Origin: Eubacteriales Family XIII. Incertae Sedis bacterium
Lineage (GTDB): Bacteria; Bacillota; Clostridia; Peptostreptococcales; Anaerovoracaceae
Assembly: GCA_031272365.1 (NCBI GenBank)
Contig: JAISTX010000068.1
Span: 1 to 43,297 of the forward strand
Length of the DNA: 43,297 bases
Reading direction: 5' to 3'
In this document: piece by piece, positions 16,515-25,136 of the stretch
Layout: every line of letters begins with the position of its first letter
How positions within the stretch are numbered: the first letter of the stretch is position 1
Notes under the pieces: model-generated
Seen by the model: the letters and a program-made list of their open reading frames with translations, nothing else
The model's database searches: none
Told to the model about the DNA's origin: nothing
Program-made: the position numbers and the translations under genes

Positions 16515-17648
16515 ATGGTATATGAAGCGAGACGGGCGGCCTGGGTCGAGATCGACCTCGGGGCCATCACAGAAAATTTCCACTCCCTCCGGCGGCTGGC
16601 GTTCGGGTGCGAGACGATCGCCTGCGTCAAAGCGGACGCGTACGGCCATGGGCTCGTCAAGGTGTCCTGGGAGCTTGTGAAGGCGGGGACCGAGTACCTC
16701 GGCGTCGCGACGATCGAGGAAGCGATGGACCTGCGCGCCGCCGGCATCCCGGTGCCGATCGTGCTCTTCGGCGCGCCGCCGCGCGAAAACATCAAAGAGG
16801 CTTTGGACCAGCAGGTCATCCCGGTGATCACGACGTACGACGACGCGCAGCTGCTCTCGGAGATGGCCGTGCGCATGGACCTGCCGCACGACGCGGAGAT
16901 CTTCATCGCCGTCGAGACCGGCATGGGGCGCCTCGGCTTCCTGCACACCGTCAAGGGCCTGGACCAGATCCGCGAAATCTACCAGATGCCGAAGATCAAG
17001 GTGAAGGGGATTTTTTCGCATTTTGCGACGGCCGACGAGCCGGACCCCCATTTCGCCATCGAGCAGATCGAGCGCTTTGGCGCGTTCGACAAGCAGCTCA
17101 CGATGCTCGGCCTGGACATCGGCAGCCGCACGATGGCCAACAGCGCGGCCATCATGTATTTCCCGCAGGCGCATTTTGAAATCGTGCGCCCGGGGATCTC
17201 CCTCTACGGGCTCTACCCGTCGGAGGACGTGGACAAGGAAATCCTGCCCCTGCGCCCGGCCATGAGCGTCAAGGCGAACATCGTCTACCTACGCAATGTG
17301 CCGGCGGGGTACAGCGTCAGCTACGGGCGCCGCTTCGTCACCCAGCGCCCCAGCACGATCGGCACGATCCCGATCGGCTACGCGGACGGGCTGTCGCGCA
17401 GCCTGACCGGCAAGGCGCGCGTGCTCGTCGGCGGGCATTTCGCGCCGATCGTCGGCACGATCTGCATGGATCAATGCATGATCGACCTCACGGATGTCCC
17501 GGGCGTCTACGAGTACGACGAGGTCGTGGTCATGGGCGCGCAGAGCGGCAATATGATCCTGGCGGAGGAAATCGGCGCAGCATCCGGCACGATCGGCTAC
17601 GAGGTGGTCTGCCGGTTCGGGCAGCGGCTCCCGCATATTTATTTGTAG
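16515..17648 (+). CDS. alr: Alanine racemase
   Basis: This PLP enzyme makes D-alanine for peptidoglycan. In 377 aa the N-terminal TIM barrel has AWVEIDLGAITENF and the PLP lysine in VKADAYGHG (Lys39). The C-terminal domain has the second catalytic base Tyr270 in SVSYGRRF, GTIPIGYADGLSR, and GTICMDQCMIDLTD. The start is the ATG placing the family N-terminus MVYEARRAAWVEIDL in register. It is divergent from mraZ, so cell-wall precursor supply flanks the dcw cluster. Its 3' end faces the FGGY kinase with a 13-bp gap. Confidence 0.97.
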   Translation: MVYEARRAAWVEIDLGAITENFHSLRRLAFGCETIACVKADAYGHGLVKVSWELVKAGTEYLGVATIEEAMDLRAAGIPVPIVLFGAPPRENIKEALDQQVIPVITTYDDAQLLSEMAVRMDLPHDAEIFIAVETGMGRLGFLHTVKGLDQIREIYQMPKIKVKGIFSHFATADEPDPHFAIEQIERFGAFDKQLTMLGLDIGSRTMANSAAIMYFPQAHFEIVRPGISLYGLYPSEDVDKEILPLRPAMSVKANIVYLRNVPAGYSVSYGRRFVTQRPSTIGTIPIGYADGLSRSLTGKARVLVGGHFAPIVGTICMDQCMIDLTDVPGVYEYDEVVVMGAQSGNMILAEEIGAASGTIGYEVVCRFGQRLPHIYL

Positions 17649-17661
17649 AAAGGCCCTGGGA

Positions 17662-19236
17662 TCAGATTGAATCGACGGCGGCACGCTCGACCGGGAAGCT
17701 TTTCCGGAAGCGCTCCAGGAAGCCCGCGAAGCCATCCACGCCCGATGGATCCGGCGCGGCTTCGGTGCGCGCCATGGTGGCGAAAGCCTTCTCGTCCAGA
17801 TAGTCCTCCAGCGCCTCCCCCGGCGACCGGTAGAGGCGGTAGGCTGCCAGAAGCGCGACGCCCCACGCCCCGCCTTCGCCGGCGGTCTCCATGACGGATA
17901 CGGGCGCATTCAGCGCGTCGGCCATGACCTGCTGCCCCGCGCGGCCCGTCTTGAACAGGCCCCCGTGCCCGACGATGCGGTCGATTGCGACCTTCTCGGA
18001 CGCCAGGATGTCCATGCCGATGCGCAGCGTCGCGACCGAGGAGTACAGGTGCGCGCGCAGGAAGTTGGCAAGCGTGAAGCGGCTCTCGGGCGAGCGCGCG
18101 ACGAGGGGCCTGCCCTGCTCGAAATGCGTGATGTGCTCGCCGGAGAGGTAGTTGTAGAGCAGAAGCCCCCCCGCGTCGGGGTCGCCGTCGAGCGCTTTCC
18201 CGTAAAGGACTTCGTAGACCTTCGACGCATCGGCCTCCGCCCCGAGCGCGTGCGCGAATTCGCGGAACACGCCCGCCCAGGCATCGAGGTCCGATGTGCA
18301 GTTGTTGCAGTGCACCATCGCCACGGGCGCCCCCGCCGGCGTCGTGACCATATCGATCTCGGGGTACACCTTCGAGAGCGGGCGCTCCGTCACGATCATC
18401 GCGAAGATCGAGGTCCCCGCGGAGATATTGCCCGTCCGCGCGCGCACGCTCGCGGTCGCCGCCATGCCGGTGCCGGCGTCGCCCTCGGGCGGGCAGAACG
18501 GGATCCCGGGCTCCAAGGCGCCGTCCCCGTCGAGCAGCGCCGCGCCCTCTTGCGTCAGCGCCCCGGCGTCCTCGCCTGCCACCAGGACCTGCGGCAGCAC
18601 GTCCCTGAGCGGGCGCGCCAGCGGCGTCCCGGCGGCCTTCGCGTCAAACTGCGCGAGCCGTTTTTCATCATAATCCAGCGCCTGGCTGTCGATCGGGAAC
18701 ATCCCCGAGGCGTCGCCGATGCCCAGCACCTTGCGCCCCGTCAGCTTCCAGTGCACGTAGCCGGCAAGCGTCGTGAGGAAGCGCACCTCCCCCACATGCG
18801 GCTCGCCGTCCAAGATCGCCTGGTACAGGTGCGCGACGCTCCACCGCTGCGGGATGCTGAAGTCAAAAAGCGGCGTCAGGACGCCCACGGCTTCGAGCGT
18901 CGTCGTGTTGCGCCAGGTGCGGAACGGCACGAGCAGCGCGTCGTCCGCGTCGAAGGCCAGGTACCCGTGCATCATCGCGCTGACGCCGATGGCGCCGACG
19001 CGCGTGAGCGCCACGCCATACCGGTCCTTCACGTCTTTCGCAAGCGAGGAAAACGCCTCCCGCATGCCGGTCCAGACGTCCTCCAGGGAGTAAGTCCAGA
19101 AGCCGCCTTCATAGCGGTTCTCCCAGCTGTAGCTGCCGGTCGCGATGGGGGCATGGTCCGCCCCGATCAGCACGGCCTTGATGCGCGTCGACCCCAGCTC
19201 GATGCCGAGGCATGCATTCTTGATTGTATTCTCCAT
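17662..19236 (-). CDS. FGGY-family carbohydrate kinase
   Basis: This is a cytoplasmic sugar kinase of 524 aa. The N-terminal ATPase core begins [16 protein letters not shown]; a phosphate-binding [13 protein letters not shown] and the C-terminal [22 protein letters not shown] are visible (each given as its first part of the fold). The long N-terminal insert [17 protein letters not shown] suggests an L-ribulokinase- or xylulokinase-like branch, but the substrate cannot be read from sequence. No sugar isomerase or transporter is adjacent. It has its own perfect TATAAT 6 nt before the ATG and no ribosome binding site, so its mRNA may be leaderless. Confidence 0.85.
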   Translation of the reverse strand: MENTIKNACLGIELGSTRIKAVLIGADHAPIATGSYSWENRYEGGFWTYSLEDVWTGMREAFSSLAKDVKDRYGVALTRVGAIGVSAMMHGYLAFDADDALLVPFRTWRNTTTLEAVGVLTPLFDFSIPQRWSVAHLYQAILDGEPHVGEVRFLTTLAGYVHWKLTGRKVLGIGDASGMFPIDSQALDYDEKRLAQFDAKAAGTPLARPLRDVLPQVLVAGEDAGALTQEGAALLDGDGALEPGIPFCPPEGDAGTGMAATASVRARTGNISAGTSIFAMIVTERPLSKVYPEIDMVTTPAGAPVAMVHCNNCTSDLDAWAGVFREFAHALGAEADASKVYEVLYGKALDGDPDAGGLLLYNYLSGEHITHFEQGRPLVARSPESRFTLANFLRAHLYSSVATLRIGMDILASEKVAIDRIVGHGGLFKTGRAGQQVMADALNAPVSVMETAGEGGAWGVALLAAYRLYRSPGEALEDYLDEKAFATMARTEAAPDPSGVDGFAGFLERFRKSFPVERAAVDSI

Positions 19237-19242
19237 GCGAGC

Positions 19243-19248
19243 ATTATA
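19243..19248 (-). promoter_or_regulatory. Perfect -10 6 nt from the FGGY kinase ATG (leaderless)
   Basis: TATAAT on the minus strand is separated from the ATG at 19234-19236 by GCTCGC only. No TTGACA-like -35 lies at 16-18 bp, and no ribosome binding site exists. Transcription would begin at the start codon. Confidence 0.55.
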
Positions 19249-19300
19249 CTACGTATGCGGCCATGTTTGTTATTTCAAATTCAGAAAATCCGGGCTTTTT

Positions 19301-19624
19301 TTATGGTAGCGCTTCCGATTCGGCCCGTTCCTCGTCGGCGGCCGGCATGCGCGCGACTTCCTCCAGCATATTGCCAAGGAAGCCTTGCACCGCCACGCCG
19401 CTTCCGGGGTACCGCTCCTCGACCGCGCGGCACAGGCCTTCGAAAGCTTCCGCCACCTCGAGCTGCACGCCCTCGGCCTGCGCCTCGCTTGGGTTCAGCA
19501 GGACGATGTCCTCGCCTTTTTCCGCGATTGCAATCTCGTCGCCCTCTTTGAGCCCGAGCCGCTTGCGGACGGAAGCGGGCACCTGCCACCGCCCGACCGC
19601 AAGAACACGCTGTTTTTGCAGCAT
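19301..19624 (-). CDS. AbrB/SpoVT-type DNA-binding protein
   Basis: This is a small regulator of 107 aa. The N-terminal 45 residues have the swapped-hairpin pattern of AbrB/MazE domains: VLAVGRWQVPASVRKRLGLKEGDEI. The rest is an acidic helical tail. The ATG at 19622-19624 has GAGGGGGG upstream; an earlier in-frame start lacks a site. A TTGACG/TATCAT promoter lies just upstream. No toxin gene is next to it, so it is called a transition-state-type regulator rather than an antitoxin. Its target is unknown; the FGGY kinase follows 64 bp downstream on the same strand. Confidence 0.8.
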   Translation of the reverse strand: MLQKQRVLAVGRWQVPASVRKRLGLKEGDEIAIAEKGEDIVLLNPSEAQAEGVQLEVAEAFEGLCRAVEERYPGSGVAVQGFLGNMLEEVARMPAADEERAESEALP

Positions 19625-19657
19625 AGATTTATCCCCCCTCAAATTGTAGAATGCTTC

Positions 19658-19686
19658 ATGATAACGCGTTTCCCGCCGCCCGTCAA
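19658..19686 (-). promoter_or_regulatory. Sigma-A-type promoter of the AbrB-like gene
   Basis: On the minus strand TTGACG (19681-19686) and TATCAT (19658-19663) are 17 bp apart, about 34 bp upstream of the start codon. Confidence 0.6.
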
Positions 19687-19710
19687 TCACCCCAAAAACA
19701 GGTTTGTTGG

Positions 19711-21846
19711 CTACAGCAGCTCCGCGATCGCCTCTGCGAGTTTGTCCATGCTCTCTTTTTCGGACTCCAACGTGGCCGCAAGATACTCCTGTTGCTGCTC
19801 CAGCAGTTTTTCGAGCTCAGCCGTTTCGTCCGTGAAGTCCGCAGAACCGCCATCGGCTTTCTTCATGAGGCTGCGCACGACTTCGTCGACATAGCAGCCG
19901 TCCATATCGTACTTGTCCTCGACCCAGGTACGCTTCAGCGTCTCCTTGATAGAGGCGTTGAAGAAATCAACCGTCTCCTTGTCGAAGAACTGCGCGTTCC
20001 ATCCGTTGTCGATGCCGGACAAGTATTCATCATATGCGGTGACAGCGTCGCCTTCCTCCAGTGCCGCGAGCGCGCCGTTCAGGTTTTCGATATTGCTCTG
20101 CCTGACTTCATGCGGGAAAACGATCCCCATCTCGCCGTCAAACCACAGGAGTTCGTCCTGCACGAGTTTGTAATACTCGTACAGCTTTGTATTGTACGCA
20201 ATCGCCTCGTCGCGCAGGCTCGCGGCTTTCTCCGCATCGCCCGACTCCACCGCCGCATCGTACGCGTCGTTCATGCTGCTCACCACAGCGGCGGCTTCCT
20301 CCCCGGCTGCGACCGCGGCGTCGATTTTCGCAAAGAGTTCATCATCCTGCACGATCTCCTCATTGTAGGAATCCCTGAGCGCGGCAAAGCGCGCCGAGAA
20401 GTCCATCGGGCGCACTGCCGTCTGATCGAACGCAAAAACGTATTTGCCGTAGAGCTTGTGCATCCATGTCCAAGTATCCTCGTCAAAACCCATGAGCTCT
20501 TTGTCGTCGGCGCTCGTGTGGTAGCCCGTGTCATAGAAGATCGTCTCTTCGCCCTTGGCCGTACCGATCGACGGGATGCCCGCGCGCGTGTAGTTGATGT
20601 CCTCTTTGTATGTGCTCGGCGGCGTCAGATAGCGATAGGTATACACCGAATCCTGTATGAGCGGATCGGCCACTTCCTGCGCGAACGCGGCGAGTTCTTC
20701 GCCTACCGCGATTCCGAATGTCGTCTCGCCCTCCACACAGTACGCCCCGTCAATGTTGATGATGGCATATCCTTTTTCGGCCCACTCCGGATGAACATTG
20801 ACGATCTGCTCGTAGGCTCCGATCCCCCAATCGCACTGGCTGTTGGTGCGGCCCCATTCTTCCGAGCCATGGAGCACGATTCGGATTGTCCGCTCGGGTT
20901 CGTAACCGCTGTCGATGATCGCCTTGGCAACGCCGAGGCAGAGCCCTACGCCCGAAGCGTCGTCAAAGTATGAATGGAAATAGCCATCCCTGTGCGCAAA
21001 CATATAGATGACTTCGTCGGTGCGCCCGGGGATTTCGCCCCATACGTTTGTTCCGGTCGTGTCGAGCGTCACCTTGGAATCCGCATTGAATGTGACTTCG
21101 AGTTCGCCGCCGGCGGCTTCGATCGCCGCCTTCAGCGTATCCGTGTCCTTCTGGCTTATGCCAAACGCGGGCGCATAGTCGGGCCCGCAGATGTCCTGCG
21201 TGCCGACGCGCTCAGGCATCTCGACCGGCATTGCCGAATTGGCGAGCACGGCCATTGCGCCCTTGACATGCGCCTGATAAGTAGGCATGTTGATCCACCA
21301 TTCTTCGTTTTGGTCTATGTCGAGAAGGACAAGCTTGCCCTCCGCGTCAACCCCTTCATAGTCTTTCGCCGTGGCCTTGCCGAGGTAGATGACCTTGACC
21401 TTCACGTCTTCGGCTTGAAGCGTCGTCTGGTACCCACCAAGATCTATTTTCGCCTCGGCGCCATCCGCATCTGTGAACGTCAAATTGGCGCCCTTGAACG
21501 TCCATCCGTCGACGGTGGTCTCGTCCACCGTGACGTTCTCAAGCCCGATTTTCTCCATTTCGGCCTTCACATAGTCGGTAGTCTCATACTCCGACGGGGA
21601 CGCGCCGCCGCGGAAACCGTATACGGGATCGTCGCCCATCTGGGAAATCGCTTCGTCCACCTCGCTCGAGTATCCCGTGTCAAGCGCGTTCATGAACGCC
21701 TCGAACGGATCCCCGCCCTGCACCGCAGTGCCGGAGGAACCACCTTCTGCCGTTCCGCCTTGGTTGCCGCAAGCAGGCAACCCCAATAGGAGCGCAAGTA
21801 TGGCCGACAGCGCAACCAATTTCCGCGTGTGCTTTTTGAATAACAT
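19711..21846 (-). CDS. M28-family zinc aminopeptidase lipoprotein with PA domain
   Basis: This is a surface lipoprotein peptidase of 711 aa. The signal ends in a lipobox with Cys26. A PA-like domain (about 130-260) precedes the M28 catalytic domain. Likely zinc ligands and catalytic residues are His285 and Asp287 (AHRDG), Asp295/296 (DDASG), Glu329/330 (GSEEW), an Asp in NIDGAY, and His443 (YHTSADD). From about 480 to the end lies a long helical, Glu/Ala-rich extension of unknown role. AGGAG lies 6 nt before the ATG and a strong promoter is present. It stands alone between divergent or tandem unrelated genes, so its role may be peptide scavenging. Confidence 0.86.
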   Translation of the reverse strand: MLFKKHTRKLVALSAILALLLGLPACGNQGGTAEGGSSGTAVQGGDPFEAFMNALDTGYSSEVDEAISQMGDDPVYGFRGGASPSEYETTDYVKAEMEKIGLENVTVDETTVDGWTFKGANLTFTDADGAEAKIDLGGYQTTLQAEDVKVKVIYLGKATAKDYEGVDAEGKLVLLDIDQNEEWWINMPTYQAHVKGAMAVLANSAMPVEMPERVGTQDICGPDYAPAFGISQKDTDTLKAAIEAAGGELEVTFNADSKVTLDTTGTNVWGEIPGRTDEVIYMFAHRDGYFHSYFDDASGVGLCLGVAKAIIDSGYEPERTIRIVLHGSEEWGRTNSQCDWGIGAYEQIVNVHPEWAEKGYAIINIDGAYCVEGETTFGIAVGEELAAFAQEVADPLIQDSVYTYRYLTPPSTYKEDINYTRAGIPSIGTAKGEETIFYDTGYHTSADDKELMGFDEDTWTWMHKLYGKYVFAFDQTAVRPMDFSARFAALRDSYNEEIVQDDELFAKIDAAVAAGEEAAAVVSSMNDAYDAAVESGDAEKAASLRDEAIAYNTKLYEYYKLVQDELLWFDGEMGIVFPHEVRQSNIENLNGALAALEEGDAVTAYDEYLSGIDNGWNAQFFDKETVDFFNASIKETLKRTWVEDKYDMDGCYVDEVVRSLMKKADGGSADFTDETAELEKLLEQQQEYLAATLESEKESMDKLAEAIAELL

Positions 21847-21891
21847 AATATCTCCTGTTCCTTCTTCAATTACATTATCGGGGTGATTTAC

Positions 21892-21920
21892 ATAATATCA
21901 TAACGATACGCCATCGTCAA
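21892..21920 (-). promoter_or_regulatory. Sigma-A-type promoter of the M28 peptidase gene
   Basis: On the minus strand TTGACG (21915-21920) and TATTAT (21892-21897) have a 17-bp spacer, about 45 bp upstream of the ATG. Confidence 0.7.
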
Positions 21921-22000
21921 ACGCGCCACGCCAATAATATGCCCATTTTGCGCATTGGTTGCGGATTTATACTCTGCTGCTATGTTTTATATGTTTTATA

Positions 22001-22009
22001 TGATATAAT
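22001..22009 (+). promoter_or_regulatory. Extended -10 promoter of the HD/PLP-enzyme operon
   Basis: TGATATAAT is a perfect extended -10, about 68 bp before the first ATG. It follows a direct repeat of ATGTTTTAT. The leader holds CCGGC-GGAA-GCCGG, a 5-bp hairpin with a GNRA loop, just before the AAGGAGG site. No SAM riboswitch or T-box pattern was recognised. Confidence 0.6.
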
Positions 22010-22076
22010 TCTGGACAAGCTTATAGAAAGTCTTGCCGGCGGAAGCCGGGTGAAGAAAGAAGGAGGCGGGCTTCTG

Positions 22077-22667
22077 ATGCCAAAAGAGACGAAGCTATCC
22101 CGCGAGGAGGCGCTCGCGCTGCTGAAGCGGTACAACGAGGAGGATTTCCATCTGCGGCACGCGCTCACGGTCGAGGCGGTGATGCGTTATTTCGCGCGCG
22201 AGCTCGGCTACGCGGACGAGGCGGATTTCTGGGGAGTCGTCGGGCTGCTGCACGACATCGACTTTGAGCGGTACCCGGACCAGCACTGCCTGAAGGCGCC
22301 GGAGCTCCTGCGCGAGGCGGGTGCGGAGGAGGATCTGATCCACGCGGTCGTGAGCCACGGGTGGTCGCTCACCGTCGACGTGGCGCCGGAGCACGAGATG
22401 GAGAAGGTGCTCTACGCGACGGACGAGCTCACGGGGCTGATCGGCGCGGTCGTCCTCATGCGGCCGTCGAAGAGCACGCTCGACCTCGAGTACAAATCCG
22501 TGAAGAAAAAATACAAGACGCCGGCGTTTGCGGCGGGCTGCTCGCGCGAGGTCATCGAGCGCGGCGCCGGGCTGCTCGGCTGGGATCTGGAGACGCTGAT
22601 CACGCGCACGATACTGGCGATGCGCGAGATGGAGGAGCGGGAAAAGGAAGCGGGGAACGCCATATGA
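22077..22667 (+). CDS. HD-domain phosphohydrolase
   Basis: The 196-aa protein is a compact HD hydrolase. Metal-binding residues visible are His in FHLRHALTVEA, the HD pair in VGLLHDIDFERYP, His in AVVSHGWS, and a downstream Asp in ATDELTGLI. Such single-domain proteins hydrolyse nucleotides or related phosphoesters, but the substrate is not known. The start is the ATG with AAGGAGG about 10 nt upstream; an upstream in-frame extension lies in the promoter region and is rejected. Its stop overlaps the next start as ATGA, so it is coupled to a cystathionine-type enzyme. Confidence 0.87.
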   Translation: MPKETKLSREEALALLKRYNEEDFHLRHALTVEAVMRYFARELGYADEADFWGVVGLLHDIDFERYPDQHCLKAPELLREAGAEEDLIHAVVSHGWSLTVDVAPEHEMEKVLYATDELTGLIGAVVLMRPSKSTLDLEYKSVKKKYKTPAFAAGCSREVIERGAGLLGWDLETLITRTILAMREMEEREKEAGNAI

Positions 22668-23833
22668 CAAAGAGGGAATCCATGGAGTTCGAAACGCGGT
22701 GCGTCCATCCGCCGCGCGGCGATTTTGACGGGACGGGGGCGATCGCGACGCCGATCTACCAGACGGCGACGTTTGCGCACGAAGGCCTCGGGGAGGACGG
22801 CGCGACCGGCTCGGGGTATGACTACACGCGGCAGCAGAACCCGACGCGCGAGCAGCTCGAGCGGCTCGTCGCGGATCTGGAGGAGGCGGACGACGCCATC
22901 GCGTTCACGAGCGGCATGGCGGCGGTGCGCGCGCTCATGGAGCTGTTCGTGCCGGGCGACCGCATCGTCTGCTCGGGCGATCTGTACGGCGGCACCTACC
23001 GGCTCTTCGACCAGGTGCTGACGCCGTTCGGCCTTGCGTTTTCCTACGGGAAGAGCACGGACGAAGTGCTCGCGCGCATCGGCGAAGCGCCGGAAGGGCT
23101 CCGGGCTGTCTACATCGAGACGCCGACGAACCCGATGATGAACGTCTTCGACATTCGGCGCATCGCGGAGGCGGCGCGCGCGGCCGGGGCGCTTTTCATC
23201 GTGGACAACACCTTCCTCACGCCGTATTTCCAAAGGCCGCTCACGCTCGGCGCGGACATCGTGCTGCACAGCGGCTCGAAATACCTCGGCGGCCACAACG
23301 ACACGATCGCGGGGTTCCTCGCCATCCGAGGGCAGGAGCTCAGCGAGCGCCTGCGCTTCGTCGCGAAGACGACGGGCAGCGGGCTTTCGCCGTTCGATTC
23401 CTTCCTGTTGATCCGCGGCATCAAGACGCTCGCGCTGCGCCTGGACCGGGCGCAGGAAAACGCGCTCGCGCTCGCGGAATGGCTGGGGGCGCATCCCCTG
23501 GTCACGTCCGTGCGCTACCCGGGCCTGCCGGACCACGAGGGCTACGCGCTCTCCGGGCGCCAGGCGACGGGCTTCGGCGCGATGATTGCGTTTTCCGTCG
23601 CGGACGCGGCGCTCGTGCGGCAGATCCTCGCGCGCGTGCGCGTCATCCGCTTCGCCGAAAGCCTCGGCGGCACGGAGTCGCTCATCACCTACCCGGTCCT
23701 GCAGACGCATGCGGACATCCCCGAGCAGGAGCGCCTCGAGATCGGCATCACGGACAAGCTGCTCCGCCTGTCGGTCGGCGTGGAGTCCGCCGCCGATTTG
23801 ATCGCGGATCTCAGACAAGCGTTGGGGGATTGA
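22664..23833 (+). CDS. Trans-sulfuration PLP enzyme (cystathionine gamma-synthase/lyase family)
   Basis: This Cys/Met-metabolism PLP enzyme has 389 aa. It contains YDYTRQQNPTREQLE, the PLP-ring stacking region AFTSGMAAVRA, ETPTNPMM, IVDNTFLTPYFQRP, and the PLP lysine Lys206 in HSGSKYLGGHND. The C-terminus has AESLGGTESLITYP and LLRLSVGVES. It may make cystathionine from an activated homoserine or cleave cystathionine; sequence does not separate these reactions. The start overlaps the HD gene (ATGA); a second ATG at 22682 with GAGGG just upstream is also plausible. The next gene is a PatB/MalY-type lyase, which favours a synthase role here. Confidence 0.9.
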   Translation: MTKRESMEFETRCVHPPRGDFDGTGAIATPIYQTATFAHEGLGEDGATGSGYDYTRQQNPTREQLERLVADLEEADDAIAFTSGMAAVRALMELFVPGDRIVCSGDLYGGTYRLFDQVLTPFGLAFSYGKSTDEVLARIGEAPEGLRAVYIETPTNPMMNVFDIRRIAEAARAAGALFIVDNTFLTPYFQRPLTLGADIVLHSGSKYLGGHNDTIAGFLAIRGQELSERLRFVAKTTGSGLSPFDSFLLIRGIKTLALRLDRAQENALALAEWLGAHPLVTSVRYPGLPDHEGYALSGRQATGFGAMIAFSVADAALVRQILARVRVIRFAESLGGTESLITYPVLQTHADIPEQERLEIGITDKLLRLSVGVESAADLIADLRQALGD

Positions 23834-23860
23834 GAATTGAGGATTGAGAATTGAGAATTT
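23828..23860 (+). repeat. GAATTGA heptamer array between the two PLP-enzyme genes
   Basis: Units GATTGA, GAATTGA, GGATTGA, GAATTGA and GAATTT start at the stop codon of the upstream gene and run toward the next start (23889). It matches the array at 12182-12214 in sequence, in sense relative to transcription and in position. Confidence 0.8.
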
Positions 23861-23888
23861 GGATTGGTGATTTTTGTTGGGGTGGAAG

Positions 23889-25082
23889 ATGTTATTTGAT
23901 TTTGATACAGCAATAGACCGGCGCGGCACGCTCGCCATCAAATACGACCTCGGCCGCGCCGCCTGCCCGGACGGCACGCTGCCGCTCTGGGTGGCCGACA
24001 TGGATTTCCGCACGCCGCCCTGCGTGACGGAGGCGCTCGAGGCGCAGATACGGCACGGCATCTTTGGTTATTCCGAACCGGACGCTGCCTATACGGACGC
24101 CGTCTGCGGCTGGCTCGAAACGCATTTCGGCTGGCGGCCCGCGCCCGAATGGCTCTGCCTCTCCCCCGGCGTCGTGACCGCGCTGTACATCGCCGTCCGC
24201 GGCCTGACCGGCGAGGGCGACGGCATCCTCGTGCAGCAGCCCGTCTACTACCCGTTCTCGCACGTGGCGCGCGACCTCGGGCGGCGGCTCGTCGTCAACG
24301 AGCTGGCAAACGACGGCGACGGGCATTATTCGATCGACTTTGCGGATTTCGAGCGGCGCATCGAGCAGGAGGGCGTGAAGCTCTTCATCCTCTGCAACCC
24401 GCACAACCCGGTCGGGCGCGTGTGGACGGAGGGGGAGCTGCGGCGGATGGGCGAGATCTGCCTCGCGCACGGCGTGGTCGTGCTCGCGGACGAGATCCAT
24501 CAGGACTTCGTCTACGGCGGGCACCGGCATACGGTGTTCGCGGGGCTGTCGGAGTCTTTTTCAAAAATAACAATCACGGCGACGGCGCCTTCGAAGACGT
24601 TCAACCTCGCGGGGCTGCAGACGTCGAACATCTTCATCGAGGGCGAGGCGCTCCGGCGCCGCTTCAAGCAGGAGTACCAGCGGTTCGGGCTCTCGCAGAT
24701 GGGCGTCATGGGGCTCGTCGCGTGCCGGGCGGCCTACGAGGGCGGCGCGGAATGGCTCGCGCAGCTGCTCGCCTACCTCGAGGGCAATATGGAGGTGATC
24801 GCCGCGTGGGCGGAGCGGACGCCGGGCGTGCGGTTCCGCAGGCCGGAGGGCACCTACCTCGGCTGGCTCGATTTCCGGGGGCTCGGGCTCTCGGACGCCG
24901 CGCTCACCGCGCTCTTGAAGGACCAGGCGCGCGTCTGGCTCAGCGGCGGCACGGGGTTTGCGAGCGACCGCGGCGCGGACGCGGGCGGCGGCAACCCCGG
25001 CTCCGGCTTCATGCGCATCAATTTCGCCTGCCCGAGAAGCACGCTCGAAGAGGCGCTCGCGCGCATCACCGGCGTTTTGTGA
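23889..25082 (+). CDS. PatB/MalY-type cystathionine beta-lyase (class I/II aminotransferase fold)
   Basis: This PLP enzyme has 397 aa and probably cleaves cystathionine to homocysteine, pyruvate and ammonia. It shows the family start FDTAIDRRGTLAIKYDL, the LPLWVADMDF motif, VVTALYIAVRGLTG, ILCNPHNPVGRVW, LADEIHQDFVYGGH, and the PLP lysine Lys236 in APSKTFNLAGLQTSN. The C-terminus has GTYLGWLDFRGLGL and MRINFACPRSTLEEAL. The ATG at 23889 follows GGGGTGGAAG. With the upstream enzyme it could complete trans-sulfuration to homocysteine. It converges on the copper-protein gene with a 54-bp gap that holds GC-rich inverted repeats but no T run. Confidence 0.9.
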   Translation: MLFDFDTAIDRRGTLAIKYDLGRAACPDGTLPLWVADMDFRTPPCVTEALEAQIRHGIFGYSEPDAAYTDAVCGWLETHFGWRPAPEWLCLSPGVVTALYIAVRGLTGEGDGILVQQPVYYPFSHVARDLGRRLVVNELANDGDGHYSIDFADFERRIEQEGVKLFILCNPHNPVGRVWTEGELRRMGEICLAHGVVVLADEIHQDFVYGGHRHTVFAGLSESFSKITITATAPSKTFNLAGLQTSNIFIEGEALRRRFKQEYQRFGLSQMGVMGLVACRAAYEGGAEWLAQLLAYLEGNMEVIAAWAERTPGVRFRRPEGTYLGWLDFRGLGLSDAALTALLKDQARVWLSGGTGFASDRGADAGGGNPGSGFMRINFACPRSTLEEALARITGVL

Positions 25083-25136
25083 CGGGGCGCCCGGCGCCTG
25101 CCCAAAACTGACCAGCGCCCAATCCCCGCCGCTGCC

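Noticed and set aside
19301-19624. Antitoxin of a MazEF/VapBC-type toxin-antitoxin pair
   Set aside because: No toxin-like gene lies on either side; the neighbours are a sugar kinase and a peptidase.
22020-22076. SAM riboswitch or T-box ahead of the trans-sulfuration operon
   Set aside because: The leader is only about 60 nt and forms one 5-bp hairpin; none of the conserved elements of these riboswitches is present.
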